From Acidimicrobiia bacterium (lineage in GTDB: Bacteria; Actinomycetota; Acidimicrobiia; Acidimicrobiales; Poriferisodalaceae): a stretch of 64,000 bases of DNA. Within the stretch, counting starts at the first letter, position 1; every line of letters starts with the position of its first letter. This document shows positions 42,307-51,763 of the stretch, piece by piece. Under the pieces are notes generated by a model, which saw only the letters and a list, made by a program, of their open reading frames with translations, was not told the origin of the DNA and did not search any database. The DNA lies in the NCBI GenBank assembly GCA_022821985.1, contig JAJECP010000009.1, positions 1 to 64,000 of the forward strand, in the 5' to 3' direction. The position numbers and the translations under genes are program-made.

Positions 42307-45300
42307 TCAGGTTCGCAGCGTGGGACCTCGGTATCCGGCGGTGAAGCCATGCTCGATCAGTGCGTCGTGGATCGGGTGCTCGGCGGCGGGCCCGGCGTCG
42401 ATACGGGCCAGCTCGACCTTGGCGAGCCGGCCGTCGGCGAGTGCCTGGCGCAGCGCGCCGATCCAGCGCAGATCGTCGGCGGCGTGCTCGAAGGTGTGCA
42501 GGGTGCGGCCGCCGCGGTCCAGCGCTACGAGCGGAGCGCCGTCGGCCAGCACCACGTGCGCGCCGGCCGTGCGGCTGGGTCGGCCATCGCTGGGCGGCCA
42601 ACTCAGTGCGGCGCCGTAGGGCTGGGCCGGGTCGGCCGCGCCGAGCACCACGACGTCGCTTGAGCTCTCGCGGTAGTCGCGCAGGCGCTCGACTGCCGCA
42701 GCAGTGGCGAACTGTGCCGCGCCGAGGCCCTCGACGAAGTGGCCACGCCGCACGCTGCCTCGCTCTTCGAGCGCGCGCAGGATGCCGTATGCCGCGGCGA
42801 AGCCTCCTGGATGGCCCTCGGCGAGCACGCCGGGGCGGGTGACGATGCCGTGCCGCTCCAGCAGCGCCTGCGCGCTGCCGTGCGCCCGCTCGGTGGGAGA
42901 CGGCGCCGGCTCGCGCAGCAGCGAGGTCAGCGACCAGCGGCCCGCCGCACTCGGCGGCCCGCCGCTGCGCAAGCGACCGGGGCGTCGACGGGCCGGGCCC
43001 GAACGGGTGAGCACGCCCGACCGACCGCGGCGCGCGCCCTGTCGAGCGCCTGCGGCTCGGCCAGCGCCGGACGATTTGCTTCGGCCGCCGCGGCGAGGGC
43101 CAAGTGCCCGCAGCGGCGCCAGCGTGTCGTTGGTGACGAGACCGGCCCACACCAAGTCCCACAGCGCAGCCAGCACCCGCTCGGACAGGTTCGCCAGATC
43201 CGTGGGCCGTGCCGAGGCGGCGGACTTCGGTGCGAGCGCTCGCCCATCGGGTGCACCATCTGTCGACTCAGCGGGGAGTGCCGCACTGTCACCCTGCTGA
43301 CTGCTGTCGGCGGTGGCGGCGTGGGCTGCACTGAGCAGGTCGGGCCAGAAGGCGGCGCCGTGTTCGCTGAGGTGAGCGAGCACTGCTGCTGACACCGGGT
43401 TGTCGGGCTCAGGCTCGGTTGGCGGTGCCAGAGTGGCGATTTCGTCGCGCCAGTAGAGACGGACACGCCCGTCGTTGGGGCCGAGCGAGCCTGCACCGAT
43501 CCACACCAACTCGCCGCTCGCCAGCAACGCGTCCAGATCTGCAGCGCTGTAGCGGGCCACGCGTGCGGGCAGCACATCGGTCTCGAGGATTGAAGCCGCC
43601 ACAGGCGCACCGGCCAGCTGGGTGATGGCGTCGGCCAGCGCATCGGCACCTCGGCGCGGCCGGTCGATGCTGTGCCACGCCGCCAGGAAGCGCGCATATG
43701 CCTCGGGCGGCACCGGCTCCACTTCGCGCCGCAGCCGTGCCAGCGAGCGTCTTCGCACGGTTCGCAGCACCGACGTGTCGCACCACTCGGTGCTGGTGCC
43801 GTCGGGCCGGAACGCTCCCCGGGTGACCCGCTTGGCGGTCTCCAACCGGTTGAGCGCTGCCGTGACCCGAACCTCCGCGATGCCCAGCCGCTCGGCAACG
43901 GCGTCGGCCTCGAACGGCACATGAGTAGATGCGAAGCGGGCCACCAGCTCGTCGAGCGGGTCAGTTCCCGGCGTCAGCATGTCGACCGTCAGCGCCGCGG
44001 GCAGGCCCACGGGCAGCGCGCACCCCAGCGCATCCCGATAGCGGGCGGCGTCCTCCACCGCCACATACCGGGTCTCGCCCGCCACCCGCAGCTCAACAGC
44101 ACGACGCTCAGCCACCAACTCGGCCAGCCAAGCTTCGCCAGCTGACGACTCGTCGCTTGACGGAGCGTCTGACACTGCAGGCTCGCCGGCGGCTTCGGCT
44201 GCCTCGTCTACCGCTTGCTCGGCCGTTGACGAGACCGGCTGTTCGGTCACGCAGCGGTAGGAGATCTCTTCGGCGGTGAGGTCGCCGACTCGGCTCAGGA
44301 CGTCGGCGAGCTCGTCGGGGCTGCGAGCCCGGCGGCCATCGGCGAGTCGCTGCAGCTCCAGCTCGAGCGTGGCGAGCACCTCCGCATCAAGCAGCTCGCG
44401 CAGCTCCTCGGCGCCGAGCAGATCGGCCAGCAGGTCGCGGTCGAGCGCCAGGGCAGCGGCCCGGCGTTCGGCCAGCGGCGCGTCGCCGCCGTACATGAAC
44501 ACCGAGATCCAGTCGAACAGCAGGCTCTGCGCCATCGGCGAGGCACCGTCGGTGTCGACAGTGACCATGCGGATCTTGCGCGTCCGGATGTCGGACAGCA
44601 CCTCGGCCAGCGCCGGCACGTCGAACACTTCCTGCAGGCATTCTCGCGACGTCTCGAGCAGCATCGGGAAGCTCGGGTACTTGGCCGCTACCTCCAGCAG
44701 CCCCGCCGAGCGCTGGCGCTGCTGCCACAGCGGCACCCGCTCGCCGGGCCGGCGGCGGGGCAGCAGCAGCGCCCGGCCCGCGACCTCCCGGAAGCGCGAC
44801 GCGAACAGGGCCGTCGAAGGCAGATGACTCACGATGGCGTCGCGCACCTCGTCGGGATCGAGCGCCAGGTCCGTCGCATCCAGCACCGGCGCGCCGCTGG
44901 CGCCCGGCCAGTCCCACGCAGACCCATTGCCAGCCGCGCCTGCGCCGTCCTGGCCATCGGGCGACCAGACATCGGGCAGCCGCAGCACGATCCCGTCGTC
45001 GCTCCACAGCAGCTCGACGCCGCCCATGCCGTTGACGTCCCCGCTGCCGGCGGCCTGCTCGGCGAGCTTGGCCTGTAACGCGATGCCCCACGGAGCATGA
45101 ACCCGGGCGCCGAATGGCGTGAGGATGCAGATGCGCCAATCGCCGATCTCGTCGCGGAAGCGCTCCACCACGATCGTGCGGTCATCGGGCACCGCGCCGG
45201 TCGCCGCCCGTTGCGCGTCGAGATACCGCAGCACGTTGACCGCGGCAGAACTGTCGAGGCAGTTCTCCCGCTGCAGCTGTTCCACCAGCCGAGCGGTCGG

Positions 45301-47583
45301 CGCCGCGGCTTTCGAGGACGCGCGGACAGATGCACCCTCCCGTTGCGTCTCCTGCTGCTTCCCGCCTGTCTTCTCCGTCCCGCGCGAAGACTGGCTCGCC
45401 GGCCGCTCGGGCCCGGGCGTCGCCGTCGGGCTCAGGCTCTCGCCTGCACGACGGGGTGATGACGTCGACTCGACGTCGCCGCGCCGTGCCATGACCGCAG
45501 AGCGCTCCGCTTCGGCTTCGAGCTGCATCAGGTGGGACTCAAGATCCGTCGGCAGCGCGTCGCCGATCGTGCGGATGAACGCTCCCACCGCCCTGCCCAG
45601 CTCCAGCGGCCGGCCGGGCCCGTCGCCGTGCCAGAACGGCATCTTGCCTGGCTCGCCCGGCGCCGGTGTGACCACCACCCGGTCGAAGGTGATCTCGGCG
45701 ATCCGCCACGTCGACGCTCCCAGCAGGAACGTCTCGCCCACCCGGGCCTCGTACACCATCTCCTCGTCGAGCTCGCCCACCCGCGACCCGTCGGTGGTGA
45801 ACACTGCGTACAGGCCCCGGTCGGGAATCGTCCCGGCGTTGGTCACGGCCAGGCGGCCCGCACCTTGGCGAGCCCGCAGCATCCCGGTGGTGCGGTCCCA
45901 CACGATGCGCGGCCGCAGCTCCCGGAACTCCTCGGACGGGTAGCGGCCCGCCAGCAGATCGAGCACCGAGCTGAACACCTCCTCGCTGAGCTGCTCGTAG
46001 GGCGCGGCACGGCGAATGACAGCCAGCAAGTCGGGCACCGACCAGTCGTCGACCGCGACCATGGCCACCACCTGCTGGGCCAGCACGTCGAGCGGCTGGC
46101 GCGGGAAGCGGATCGACTCGATCTCGCCGGTGCCCATGCGCTGCGCCACCACCGCTGCCTCGACCAGGTCGCCCCGGTGGCGGGGGAAGATCTTGCCCAC
46201 GCTCGGCTCGCCCACCTGGTGCCCGGCCCGCCCGATGCGCTGCATGCCTGCGGCCACCGACGGGGGCGATGCCACCTGCACCACCAGGTCGACCGCGCCC
46301 ATGTCGATGCCCAACTCCAATGACGAGGTGGCCACGATGGCGCGCACCCGGCCCGCCTTGAGATCGTCCTCGATTCCCAGTCGCTGCTCGCGGCTGAGCG
46401 AGCCGTGATGCGCCCGCACCAGCTCGGCACCCTCGGGAGGCGAGGTGCCCTCGGCTTCGGCAGCCCGGTTGAGCCCCTCCAGATGCAGCTCGTTCAGCCG
46501 GGTAGCCAGCCGCTCGGCTAGCCGGCGCGCATTGGTGAAGATGATGGTGGAGCGGTGCGCATAGACCAGCTCCAGCAAGCGCGGATGAATCGCCGGCCAG
46601 ATGCTGTTGGAGTGCGTCTGCGCCGCGGGCGGGGCCGGCTGGGTTTGCGTATCTGGGGACACCGTCTCGATCGGCGCTTGCGGCGGCGCTGTGTCTGATG
46701 GCGCCGCCGCGAGCGGTGGAGCGAAGTCATCGTCATGATCCACACGCACGGCGCCGTTGGGAGCGGCGCCGGCACTGGCCGCGGCCAAGTCGCCCATGTC
46801 GGAGACGCCGACAATGACCTCCACGTCGAGCTGCTTGGTCATGCCCGCATCGGTGATCTCGACATGCCGCGACGCCGGCTGGTCGGGATCGGTGCCGCCG
46901 AGGAACCGGGCCACCTCCGACAGCGGCCGCTGCGTGGCCGACAGCCCGATCCGCTGCGGCGGCTCGCCGGTCAGTTCGCACAGCCGCTCCAGCGACAGCG
47001 CCAGGTGCGTGCCCCGCTTGGTGGCTGCCACCGAGTGGATCTCGTCGACGATCACCCACCGCACCCACCGCAGCGTCTCGCGCGCCTGCGACGTCAGCAT
47101 CAGGTACAGCGACTCCGGCGTGGTGATCGCAATGTCGGGCGGCCGGGTGACCAGCCGCCGGCGTTCAGCAGCGCTGGTGTCGCCCGTGCGCACCCCCACC
47201 GTCGGCATATGCACGTCGACGCCCAACCGCTCCGCGGCCAGGCTGATGCCGGCCAGCGGCGCACGCAGGTTCTTGTCGACGTCGACAGCGAGCGCCCGCA
47301 GCGGCGACAGGTACAGCACCCGGGTGCGCTCCGCACGCGCCGGCTCGGGCTCGCTCATCACCCGGTCGATCGCCCACAAGAACGCGGCCAGCGTCTTGCC
47401 GGACCCAGTAGGGGCGGCAATCAAACAATGCCGCCCCGCAGAAATGCTCTCCCACCCGGAAACCTGGCACTCAGTAGGAGCAGCAAAAGTAGAAGCAAAC
47501 CACTCCCCAGTAGGCGCGCTAAACGACCCCAGCGCCGGATGCATCCGACCAGAAGCACCGTTATCAGCAATAGCGCCAGCCAT
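42307..47583 (-). CDS. lhr: Lhr-like large DEAD/DEAH-box helicase
   Basis: 1758 residues. The N-terminal helicase core has Walker A APTGSGKT (57-64), DEIH (180-183) and the SAT-like LSATQRP, then a second RecA domain with TNARRLAERLATRLNEL and IGRAGHQ. The large winged-helix/beta-barrel C-terminal half is the Lhr-CTD type (NAGTIPDRGLYAVF; CLQEVFDVPALAEVLSDI). Lhr is a 3'-5' DNA helicase linked to DNA repair in mycobacteria. There are several acidic/Ala-rich or Ser-rich inserts (about 290-330 and 690-740), and an Arg/Ala-rich stretch near 1510-1560 is compositionally odd, which explains the length above the usual 1500 or so. 75 bases upstream of the ABC operon. Confidence 0.92.
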   Translation of the reverse strand: MAGAIADNGASGRMHPALGSFSAPTGEWFASTFAAPTECQVSGWESISAGRHCLIAAPTGSGKTLAAFLWAIDRVMSEPEPARAERTRVLYLSPLRALAVDVDKNLRAPLAGISLAAERLGVDVHMPTVGVRTGDTSAAERRRLVTRPPDIAITTPESLYLMLTSQARETLRWVRWVIVDEIHSVAATKRGTHLALSLERLCELTGEPPQRIGLSATQRPLSEVARFLGGTDPDQPASRHVEITDAGMTKQLDVEVIVGVSDMGDLAAASAGAAPNGAVRVDHDDDFAPPLAAAPSDTAPPQAPIETVSPDTQTQPAPPAAQTHSNSIWPAIHPRLLELVYAHRSTIIFTNARRLAERLATRLNELHLEGLNRAAEAEGTSPPEGAELVRAHHGSLSREQRLGIEDDLKAGRVRAIVATSSLELGIDMGAVDLVVQVASPPSVAAGMQRIGRAGHQVGEPSVGKIFPRHRGDLVEAAVVAQRMGTGEIESIRFPRQPLDVLAQQVVAMVAVDDWSVPDLLAVIRRAAPYEQLSEEVFSSVLDLLAGRYPSEEFRELRPRIVWDRTTGMLRARQGAGRLAVTNAGTIPDRGLYAVFTTDGSRVGELDEEMVYEARVGETFLLGASTWRIAEITFDRVVVTPAPGEPGKMPFWHGDGPGRPLELGRAVGAFIRTIGDALPTDLESHLMQLEAEAERSAVMARRGDVESTSSPRRAGESLSPTATPGPERPASQSSRGTEKTGGKQQETQREGASVRASSKAAAPTARLVEQLQRENCLDSSAAVNVLRYLDAQRAATGAVPDDRTIVVERFRDEIGDWRICILTPFGARVHAPWGIALQAKLAEQAAGSGDVNGMGGVELLWSDDGIVLRLPDVWSPDGQDGAGAAGNGSAWDWPGASGAPVLDATDLALDPDEVRDAIVSHLPSTALFASRFREVAGRALLLPRRRPGERVPLWQQRQRSAGLLEVAAKYPSFPMLLETSRECLQEVFDVPALAEVLSDIRTRKIRMVTVDTDGASPMAQSLLFDWISVFMYGGDAPLAERRAAALALDRDLLADLLGAEELRELLDAEVLATLELELQRLADGRRARSPDELADVLSRVGDLTAEEISYRCVTEQPVSSTAEQAVDEAAEAAGEPAVSDAPSSDESSAGEAWLAELVAERRAVELRVAGETRYVAVEDAARYRDALGCALPVGLPAALTVDMLTPGTDPLDELVARFASTHVPFEADAVAERLGIAEVRVTAALNRLETAKRVTRGAFRPDGTSTEWCDTSVLRTVRRRSLARLRREVEPVPPEAYARFLAAWHSIDRPRRGADALADAITQLAGAPVAASILETDVLPARVARYSAADLDALLASGELVWIGAGSLGPNDGRVRLYWRDEIATLAPPTEPEPDNPVSAAVLAHLSEHGAAFWPDLLSAAHAATADSSQQGDSAALPAESTDGAPDGRALAPKSAASARPTDLANLSERVLAALWDLVWAGLVTNDTLAPLRALGPRRGGRSKSSGAGRAAGARQGARRGRSGVLTRSGPARRRPGRLRSGGPPSAAGRWSLTSLLREPAPSPTERAHGSAQALLERHGIVTRPGVLAEGHPGGFAAAYGILRALEERGSVRRGHFVEGLGAAQFATAAAVERLRDYRESSSDVVVLGAADPAQPYGAALSWPPSDGRPSRTAGAHVVLADGAPLVALDRGGRTLHTFEHAADDLRWIGALRQALADGRLAKVELARIDAGPAAEHPIHDALIEHGFTAGYRGPTLRT

Positions 47584-47636
47584 CCAGCGCCATTACTACC
47601 GCCCCGGTGTCACACCCACCGCCCAGCGGGCGCTCG

Positions 47637-47840
47637 CTAGCTAGGCGGGTTCAGCGTCCCGTCGAACCCCTGGTTATGACTGCCATCACACATCGGCTTG
47701 GTATTCGACTCACCACACCGACAAAGCGCAACAACCGCATCGCCCTCAGACAGCGTGTTCCCCTCGTGGTCCGATACCTGGCACGGACCGCGCACCAGCA
47801 GCGGTCCATTGTCCAGCACTGTCACCGTGACATCAGCCAT
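47637..47840 (-). CDS. CDGSH iron-sulfur domain protein
   Basis: 67 residues from the ATG at 47840 (GGGAG seven bases upstream). The cluster motif is C-R-C…C-D-G-S-H in ALCRCGESNTKPMCDGSHN, the three-Cys one-His ligand set of a 2Fe-2S cluster. The upstream part (DNGPLLVRGPCQVSDHEGNTL) is the usual prefix of the bacterial single-CDGSH proteins. The role is electron or cluster transfer. The gene start overlaps the end of helD by 8 bases. Confidence 0.92.
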   Translation of the reverse strand: MADVTVTVLDNGPLLVRGPCQVSDHEGNTLSEGDAVVALCRCGESNTKPMCDGSHNQGFDGTLNPPS

Positions 47841-50151
47841 GCGAATCTCCCGAGCTCGCCTCTGCCGCAGCGGCGTGAGCGGCAGTGCGGCCAGTGTTGC
47901 ACGCCCCAGCGCCGCATGACGCAGCAGCCGAATGGAGCGGTTCGGGCAGCGGCCGTGACGACACCACCGCAACCCGCTTGGTGGCGCGGGTCAGCGCCAC
48001 GTACAGCGCCCGCAGGCCCTGCGGTTCCTCGTCGACTATCGCAGCCGGCTCCACCACCACCACGCCGTCGGTTTCCAGCCCCTTGCACAGTCGCACCGGC
48101 GCCAGGGTCACATGCGGATGCAGCGCGCCGGTGGCGTTGCGGCTCGCTGCAGTGGCACGGCCGAAGTCCACACCGGCGGCGGCAAGCAGCTCGGCAATGT
48201 CGTCCATGTGCTCCGCTGGTGACACCACCAGCATGCTCCCGCCGTCCAGCTCGGCCGCCTCAAACACCACAGTGTCCAGCACCGCCTGGGCTACATCTGC
48301 GGGCGCCTTCACGAAGCGGGGCGGCGCGCCGTCGATGCGCACCGCGGCGGGCGGGGCCAGGCCGGGCGCAGCCGCGGCGAGCACCTGGTTGGCCAGCTCG
48401 AGGCTGGGCTGGGGGATCCGGTAGCTCAGCGTGAGCTCGGACAGCCGTGGTGCAACAGGCCCCGACGGCAGGTGAGCCAGAATCTCGTGCCAGCTCGACG
48501 GCGCATGCGCCGAGGTGGCCTGGGCAATGTCGCCGACCAGCGTCATCGAGCCGTTCAGCGACCGCCGGGCGATCATCCGCAGCGCCATCGGCGGCTGGTC
48601 CTGGCATTCGTCCACCACGATGTGGCCGTAGGTGCGCATCTCGGTGTCGCTGCGGCGCTTGCGCGAGCGCGACCGGGGCCCCAGCACGGAGTAGGCCTCG
48701 TCGAGCACGGGCACGTCGGCGTCGCTCCACTCGTAGTCGGCCTCGCTGTCGCCCCGGGGGCGGAACAGCTGCTCAGTCTCGGCGTCGGCCAGCACGCTGT
48801 CGGCCGCCGACCGCAGCAGCGCACGGGAGCCGTAGAGGTCGCGCAGCAGCTGTGCGGGCGTCAGCAGCGGCCACATGCGCTCGAACGCCTCCATCACATC
48901 GGGATGACGCGAGAACCGTTCGCGCAGCTTGGACGGCTCGGGGCGGCGGCGGTGCGAGGCCGACATGGCCGCATAGACCGCCTGTTCCACGTACGCCCGG
49001 CCCGCGTTGTGATGGCGGAAACGGCGGCGGGCCTCGGCCACGATGGCCCGCGACGTGCTCGCCGCCAGCGTGACGTACCCCAAGCCGAACTCGAGACGCA
49101 GATCGCTGCGGATCGGCCGCTGCCGGTCGCGCACAGCGTTCTTCACCACCTGCGACATGCGGACATCGCCCTTGATGCGCGCCACGTCAGCCGTGTCGGC
49201 CAGGCGCACCCGCACGTCGGGGAAGATCTCGTTGAACAGGTCGGCCAGCACGAACAGGTGCACACCGGCTTCGCCCAGGCTGGGCAGCACCCGTTCCACG
49301 TAGCGCAGGAAGAGCCGGTTGGGCCCCACCACGAGCACGCCCTGCCCGGCCAGCGGGAACCGGTACGTGTACAGCAGGTAGGCGGCGCGATGCAGCGCCA
49401 CGATGGTCTTGCCGGTGCCGGGACCGCCTTGTGTGACCAGGATCCCCTTGCGCGGGCTGCGGATGATCTCGTCCTGCTCGGCCTGGATCGTGGCCACCAC
49501 CTGGCGCAGCTGGCCGTCGCGGCGCTGTTCGAGCGCTGCGTACAGCGCCCCGTGGGCGTTCAGCCGGGAGCGAGGGTCGTCGCCCCTCTGGCCGTCGAGC
49601 GCATCGAGGTCGAAGAACTCGTCTTCGAGGTCGGCAAGCACGCGGCCGCGGCACACGAAGTGCCGCCGTCGCAGCAGGCCGAGCGGGTCGCCGCCGGTGG
49701 CCCGGAAGAACGGCTCGGCGATCGGGGCGCGCCAGTCCACCACCACCGGCTCCTGGCGCTCGTCGGCCACCGCAAGCCTGCCGATGTAGAAGGTCTCGCT
49801 GGCGCCATTGCCGTCAGGACTGCCGTCGGACTTGTCAGCATCGCCGTTCGGCCCCGCGGACCGGTCGATGCGGCCGAACACCAGCGACGACGAACCGAGC
49901 TCGAGCTGGCTCAGGCGCCCTGCAACGGCGTCTTCGATGACGTCGCGTTCGAAGCGGGCCTGCCGTGTGCCGCCTCGTCCCACCTCGACCATGTCGCGCA
50001 GCCGCGTCGCCCGCTGCCGGGACGACTCCAGCAGCGCGTACGCGCGGTCGATATGAGCTTGTTCTGCCTGGATTTCCGGATGGCTCACGCTTGGCTCGTC
50101 ACCGCTTTTGAGGCTGATCAAGGCTACTCGCCGCTCGTCACCCCTCCGCAC
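47833..50151 (-). CDS. helD: HelD-like UvrD-type helicase (RNA polymerase recycling factor)
   Basis: 772 residues. An N-terminal coiled region (QAEQAHIDRAYALLESSRQRATRLRD) is followed by a beta segment (FYIGRLAVADERQEPVVVDWRAPIAEPFF) that is diagnostic for HelD. Walker A is GGPGTGKT, motif II VVDECQDQPP and the C-terminal motif LYVALTRATKRVAVV. HelD binds stalled RNA polymerase and removes it from nucleic acid. The 5' end is uncertain: the GTG at 50151 has no ribosome binding site, and the in-frame GTG at 50088 (SHPEIQAEQ) fits the family start better. Confidence 0.92.
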   Translation of the reverse strand: MRRGDERRVALISLKSGDEPSVSHPEIQAEQAHIDRAYALLESSRQRATRLRDMVEVGRGGTRQARFERDVIEDAVAGRLSQLELGSSSLVFGRIDRSAGPNGDADKSDGSPDGNGASETFYIGRLAVADERQEPVVVDWRAPIAEPFFRATGGDPLGLLRRRHFVCRGRVLADLEDEFFDLDALDGQRGDDPRSRLNAHGALYAALEQRRDGQLRQVVATIQAEQDEIIRSPRKGILVTQGGPGTGKTIVALHRAAYLLYTYRFPLAGQGVLVVGPNRLFLRYVERVLPSLGEAGVHLFVLADLFNEIFPDVRVRLADTADVARIKGDVRMSQVVKNAVRDRQRPIRSDLRLEFGLGYVTLAASTSRAIVAEARRRFRHHNAGRAYVEQAVYAAMSASHRRRPEPSKLRERFSRHPDVMEAFERMWPLLTPAQLLRDLYGSRALLRSAADSVLADAETEQLFRPRGDSEADYEWSDADVPVLDEAYSVLGPRSRSRKRRSDTEMRTYGHIVVDECQDQPPMALRMIARRSLNGSMTLVGDIAQATSAHAPSSWHEILAHLPSGPVAPRLSELTLSYRIPQPSLELANQVLAAAAPGLAPPAAVRIDGAPPRFVKAPADVAQAVLDTVVFEAAELDGGSMLVVSPAEHMDDIAELLAAAGVDFGRATAASRNATGALHPHVTLAPVRLCKGLETDGVVVVEPAAIVDEEPQGLRALYVALTRATKRVAVVSSRPLPEPLHSAAASCGAGACNTGRTAAHAAAAEASSGDSHG

Positions 50152-50265
50152 GGCCGGACTTGAGGCGGCGCGAACAGGTGAACCTTCTCGTTGTCGTACC
50201 TGTTGTCTCCCGCTCTTGTTCGCTGCCGCTCACGGGCCGCTCGGGCCACGGCTTCGCCTGCCGGC

Positions 50266-51735
50266 TCAGCCTCTGCGTCGGCCGGCTGGCAAAACGCACC
50301 AGGCGAGCAGCACGGCGGCTGCCACGATCAGCGGCCACGAGCCCAGCGCCAGCGCCGGGGTGCTGCCTGAGCGAAGCTCGACCTCGCCGGCCAGCACGGT
50401 GGATTCGCGCAGCTCGCTGCGGTGAGTGACCTCACCGTCGGGCGACACGACGGCGCTGTAGCCGGTGGTGGATGCCTGCAGCACCCAGCGCCCGGTCTCG
50501 ACCGCCCGCAGCCGGGCACTGGCGAGCGATTGGGAAGGCACCACCGACGTGCTGTACGACGACGCCAGCGTGGGGTTCGCGATGATGCGGCCTCCCGCCC
50601 GGACCCCGTCGCGCACGAGTTCGCTGAAGTACACCTCATACGACGTGACGACGGCGATGTCGCCCAGCGAGGTCGCCAGCACGCCGGGGCCCTCGCCGGC
50701 GATGGCTTCGCGGGAGATCAGCGACAGGTCGGCGAACGGTTCCACCACGCTGCGCAGCGGCACGTATTCGCCGAAGGGCACCAGGTGCGCCTTGTCGTAG
50801 CGATCTGCCAGGCCCGTGGCGGGATCGATGGCGACCGTGGCGTTGCGGAATCGCTCTGCGTCCACGGCGCGCTCGTAGAAGTTGGCTATCAGCACCGAGT
50901 CGCGCCAGCCGGCCAGCGCCTCAAGCTCGGCCAGGTTGTCGGAGGCCTCCAGCGGGCCGTCGGCAGACGTGCTGCTCTCGCTCCACACCATGAGGTCGGC
51001 ATTGCCCTGCCAGGCATTGGTGGTGTCGAGGTGCCGCAGCCGCACGCTGCGCTGCGGCGTGTCGACGTTGGTGCCCAGTTCTCCGCCTGCCTGCACGACG
51101 GCCGCCGTGACGGTGGCGTCCACCGTGGTGGCGGGCCACACCAGCGCCGCGATGGGCGCGGCGATGGCCACCACCGCCGGCCAGGAGACGGCACACCATT
51201 CGCGCGCGCAGAGGCGCTCAACGATGACGGCGCCCACGCCCACGAGCGCGATCACCCCCAGCGGACCCGCGAGCACCGCGGTGCCCAGCCACGGTCCGCT
51301 GACCTGGCCCAGCGCCAGGTTCGACATGGGCACGCCGCCGAACGGCACCTGCCAGCGCACGGCTTCGCCCAGCACCAGCGCGGCGGGCACGCCCAGCGCA
51401 CGCCATCGTCCGCCGGCGGGAACCAGCGACAGCGGCAGCGCCATGATGAGCGTCTCGACCGGCACTGCCGCGATCCATCCCGGCACGGTCAGCTCGGTCA
51501 TCCAGAACAGCCCCAGCAGGTAGGCGCCCAGCCAGAAGGCGGCAGCGGTTTCGAGCCGGTCGCGCCAGCGCTCGGCACCGCGGTTGCAGAAGCGCAGCCA
51601 CAGGCCGAGCCCGACCGGGCCGAGCGGCCACAGCCCCCACGGCGGCAGCGACAGCATGGTGAGCGCTCCGAGCACGAGCGCAAGGCCGTCGCGCAGCAGC
51701 CGGTTCACGGCGAGGCAACCGTTCGGCCGTCGCAC
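50266..51735 (-). CDS. lnt: Apolipoprotein N-acyltransferase-like protein with Ser in place of catalytic Cys
   Basis: 489 residues. Six or so hydrophobic segments in the first 170 residues, then a nitrilase-fold domain. Catalytic Glu E253 (MVWSESS) and Lys K315 (YDKAHLVPFGEYVPL) are present. The nucleophile position, ICYE in known Lnt, reads VVTSYEVYF with S365; the nucleotide codon is TCG. Lnt N-acylates the lipoprotein N-terminal Cys through a thioester on that Cys, so this form should be inactive in the usual chemistry or use an oxyester. GTG start at 51735; a further GTG at 51708 is possible. Downstream of hemY by 28 bases. Confidence 0.85.
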   Translation of the reverse strand: MRRPNGCLAVNRLLRDGLALVLGALTMLSLPPWGLWPLGPVGLGLWLRFCNRGAERWRDRLETAAAFWLGAYLLGLFWMTELTVPGWIAAVPVETLIMALPLSLVPAGGRWRALGVPAALVLGEAVRWQVPFGGVPMSNLALGQVSGPWLGTAVLAGPLGVIALVGVGAVIVERLCAREWCAVSWPAVVAIAAPIAALVWPATTVDATVTAAVVQAGGELGTNVDTPQRSVRLRHLDTTNAWQGNADLMVWSESSTSADGPLEASDNLAELEALAGWRDSVLIANFYERAVDAERFRNATVAIDPATGLADRYDKAHLVPFGEYVPLRSVVEPFADLSLISREAIAGEGPGVLATSLGDIAVVTSYEVYFSELVRDGVRAGGRIIANPTLASSYSTSVVPSQSLASARLRAVETGRWVLQASTTGYSAVVSPDGEVTHRSELRESTVLAGEVELRSGSTPALALGSWPLIVAAAVLLAWCVLPAGRRRG

Positions 51736-51763
51736 GGCAGCCGATCGGCGACAGCTGCTCGAC

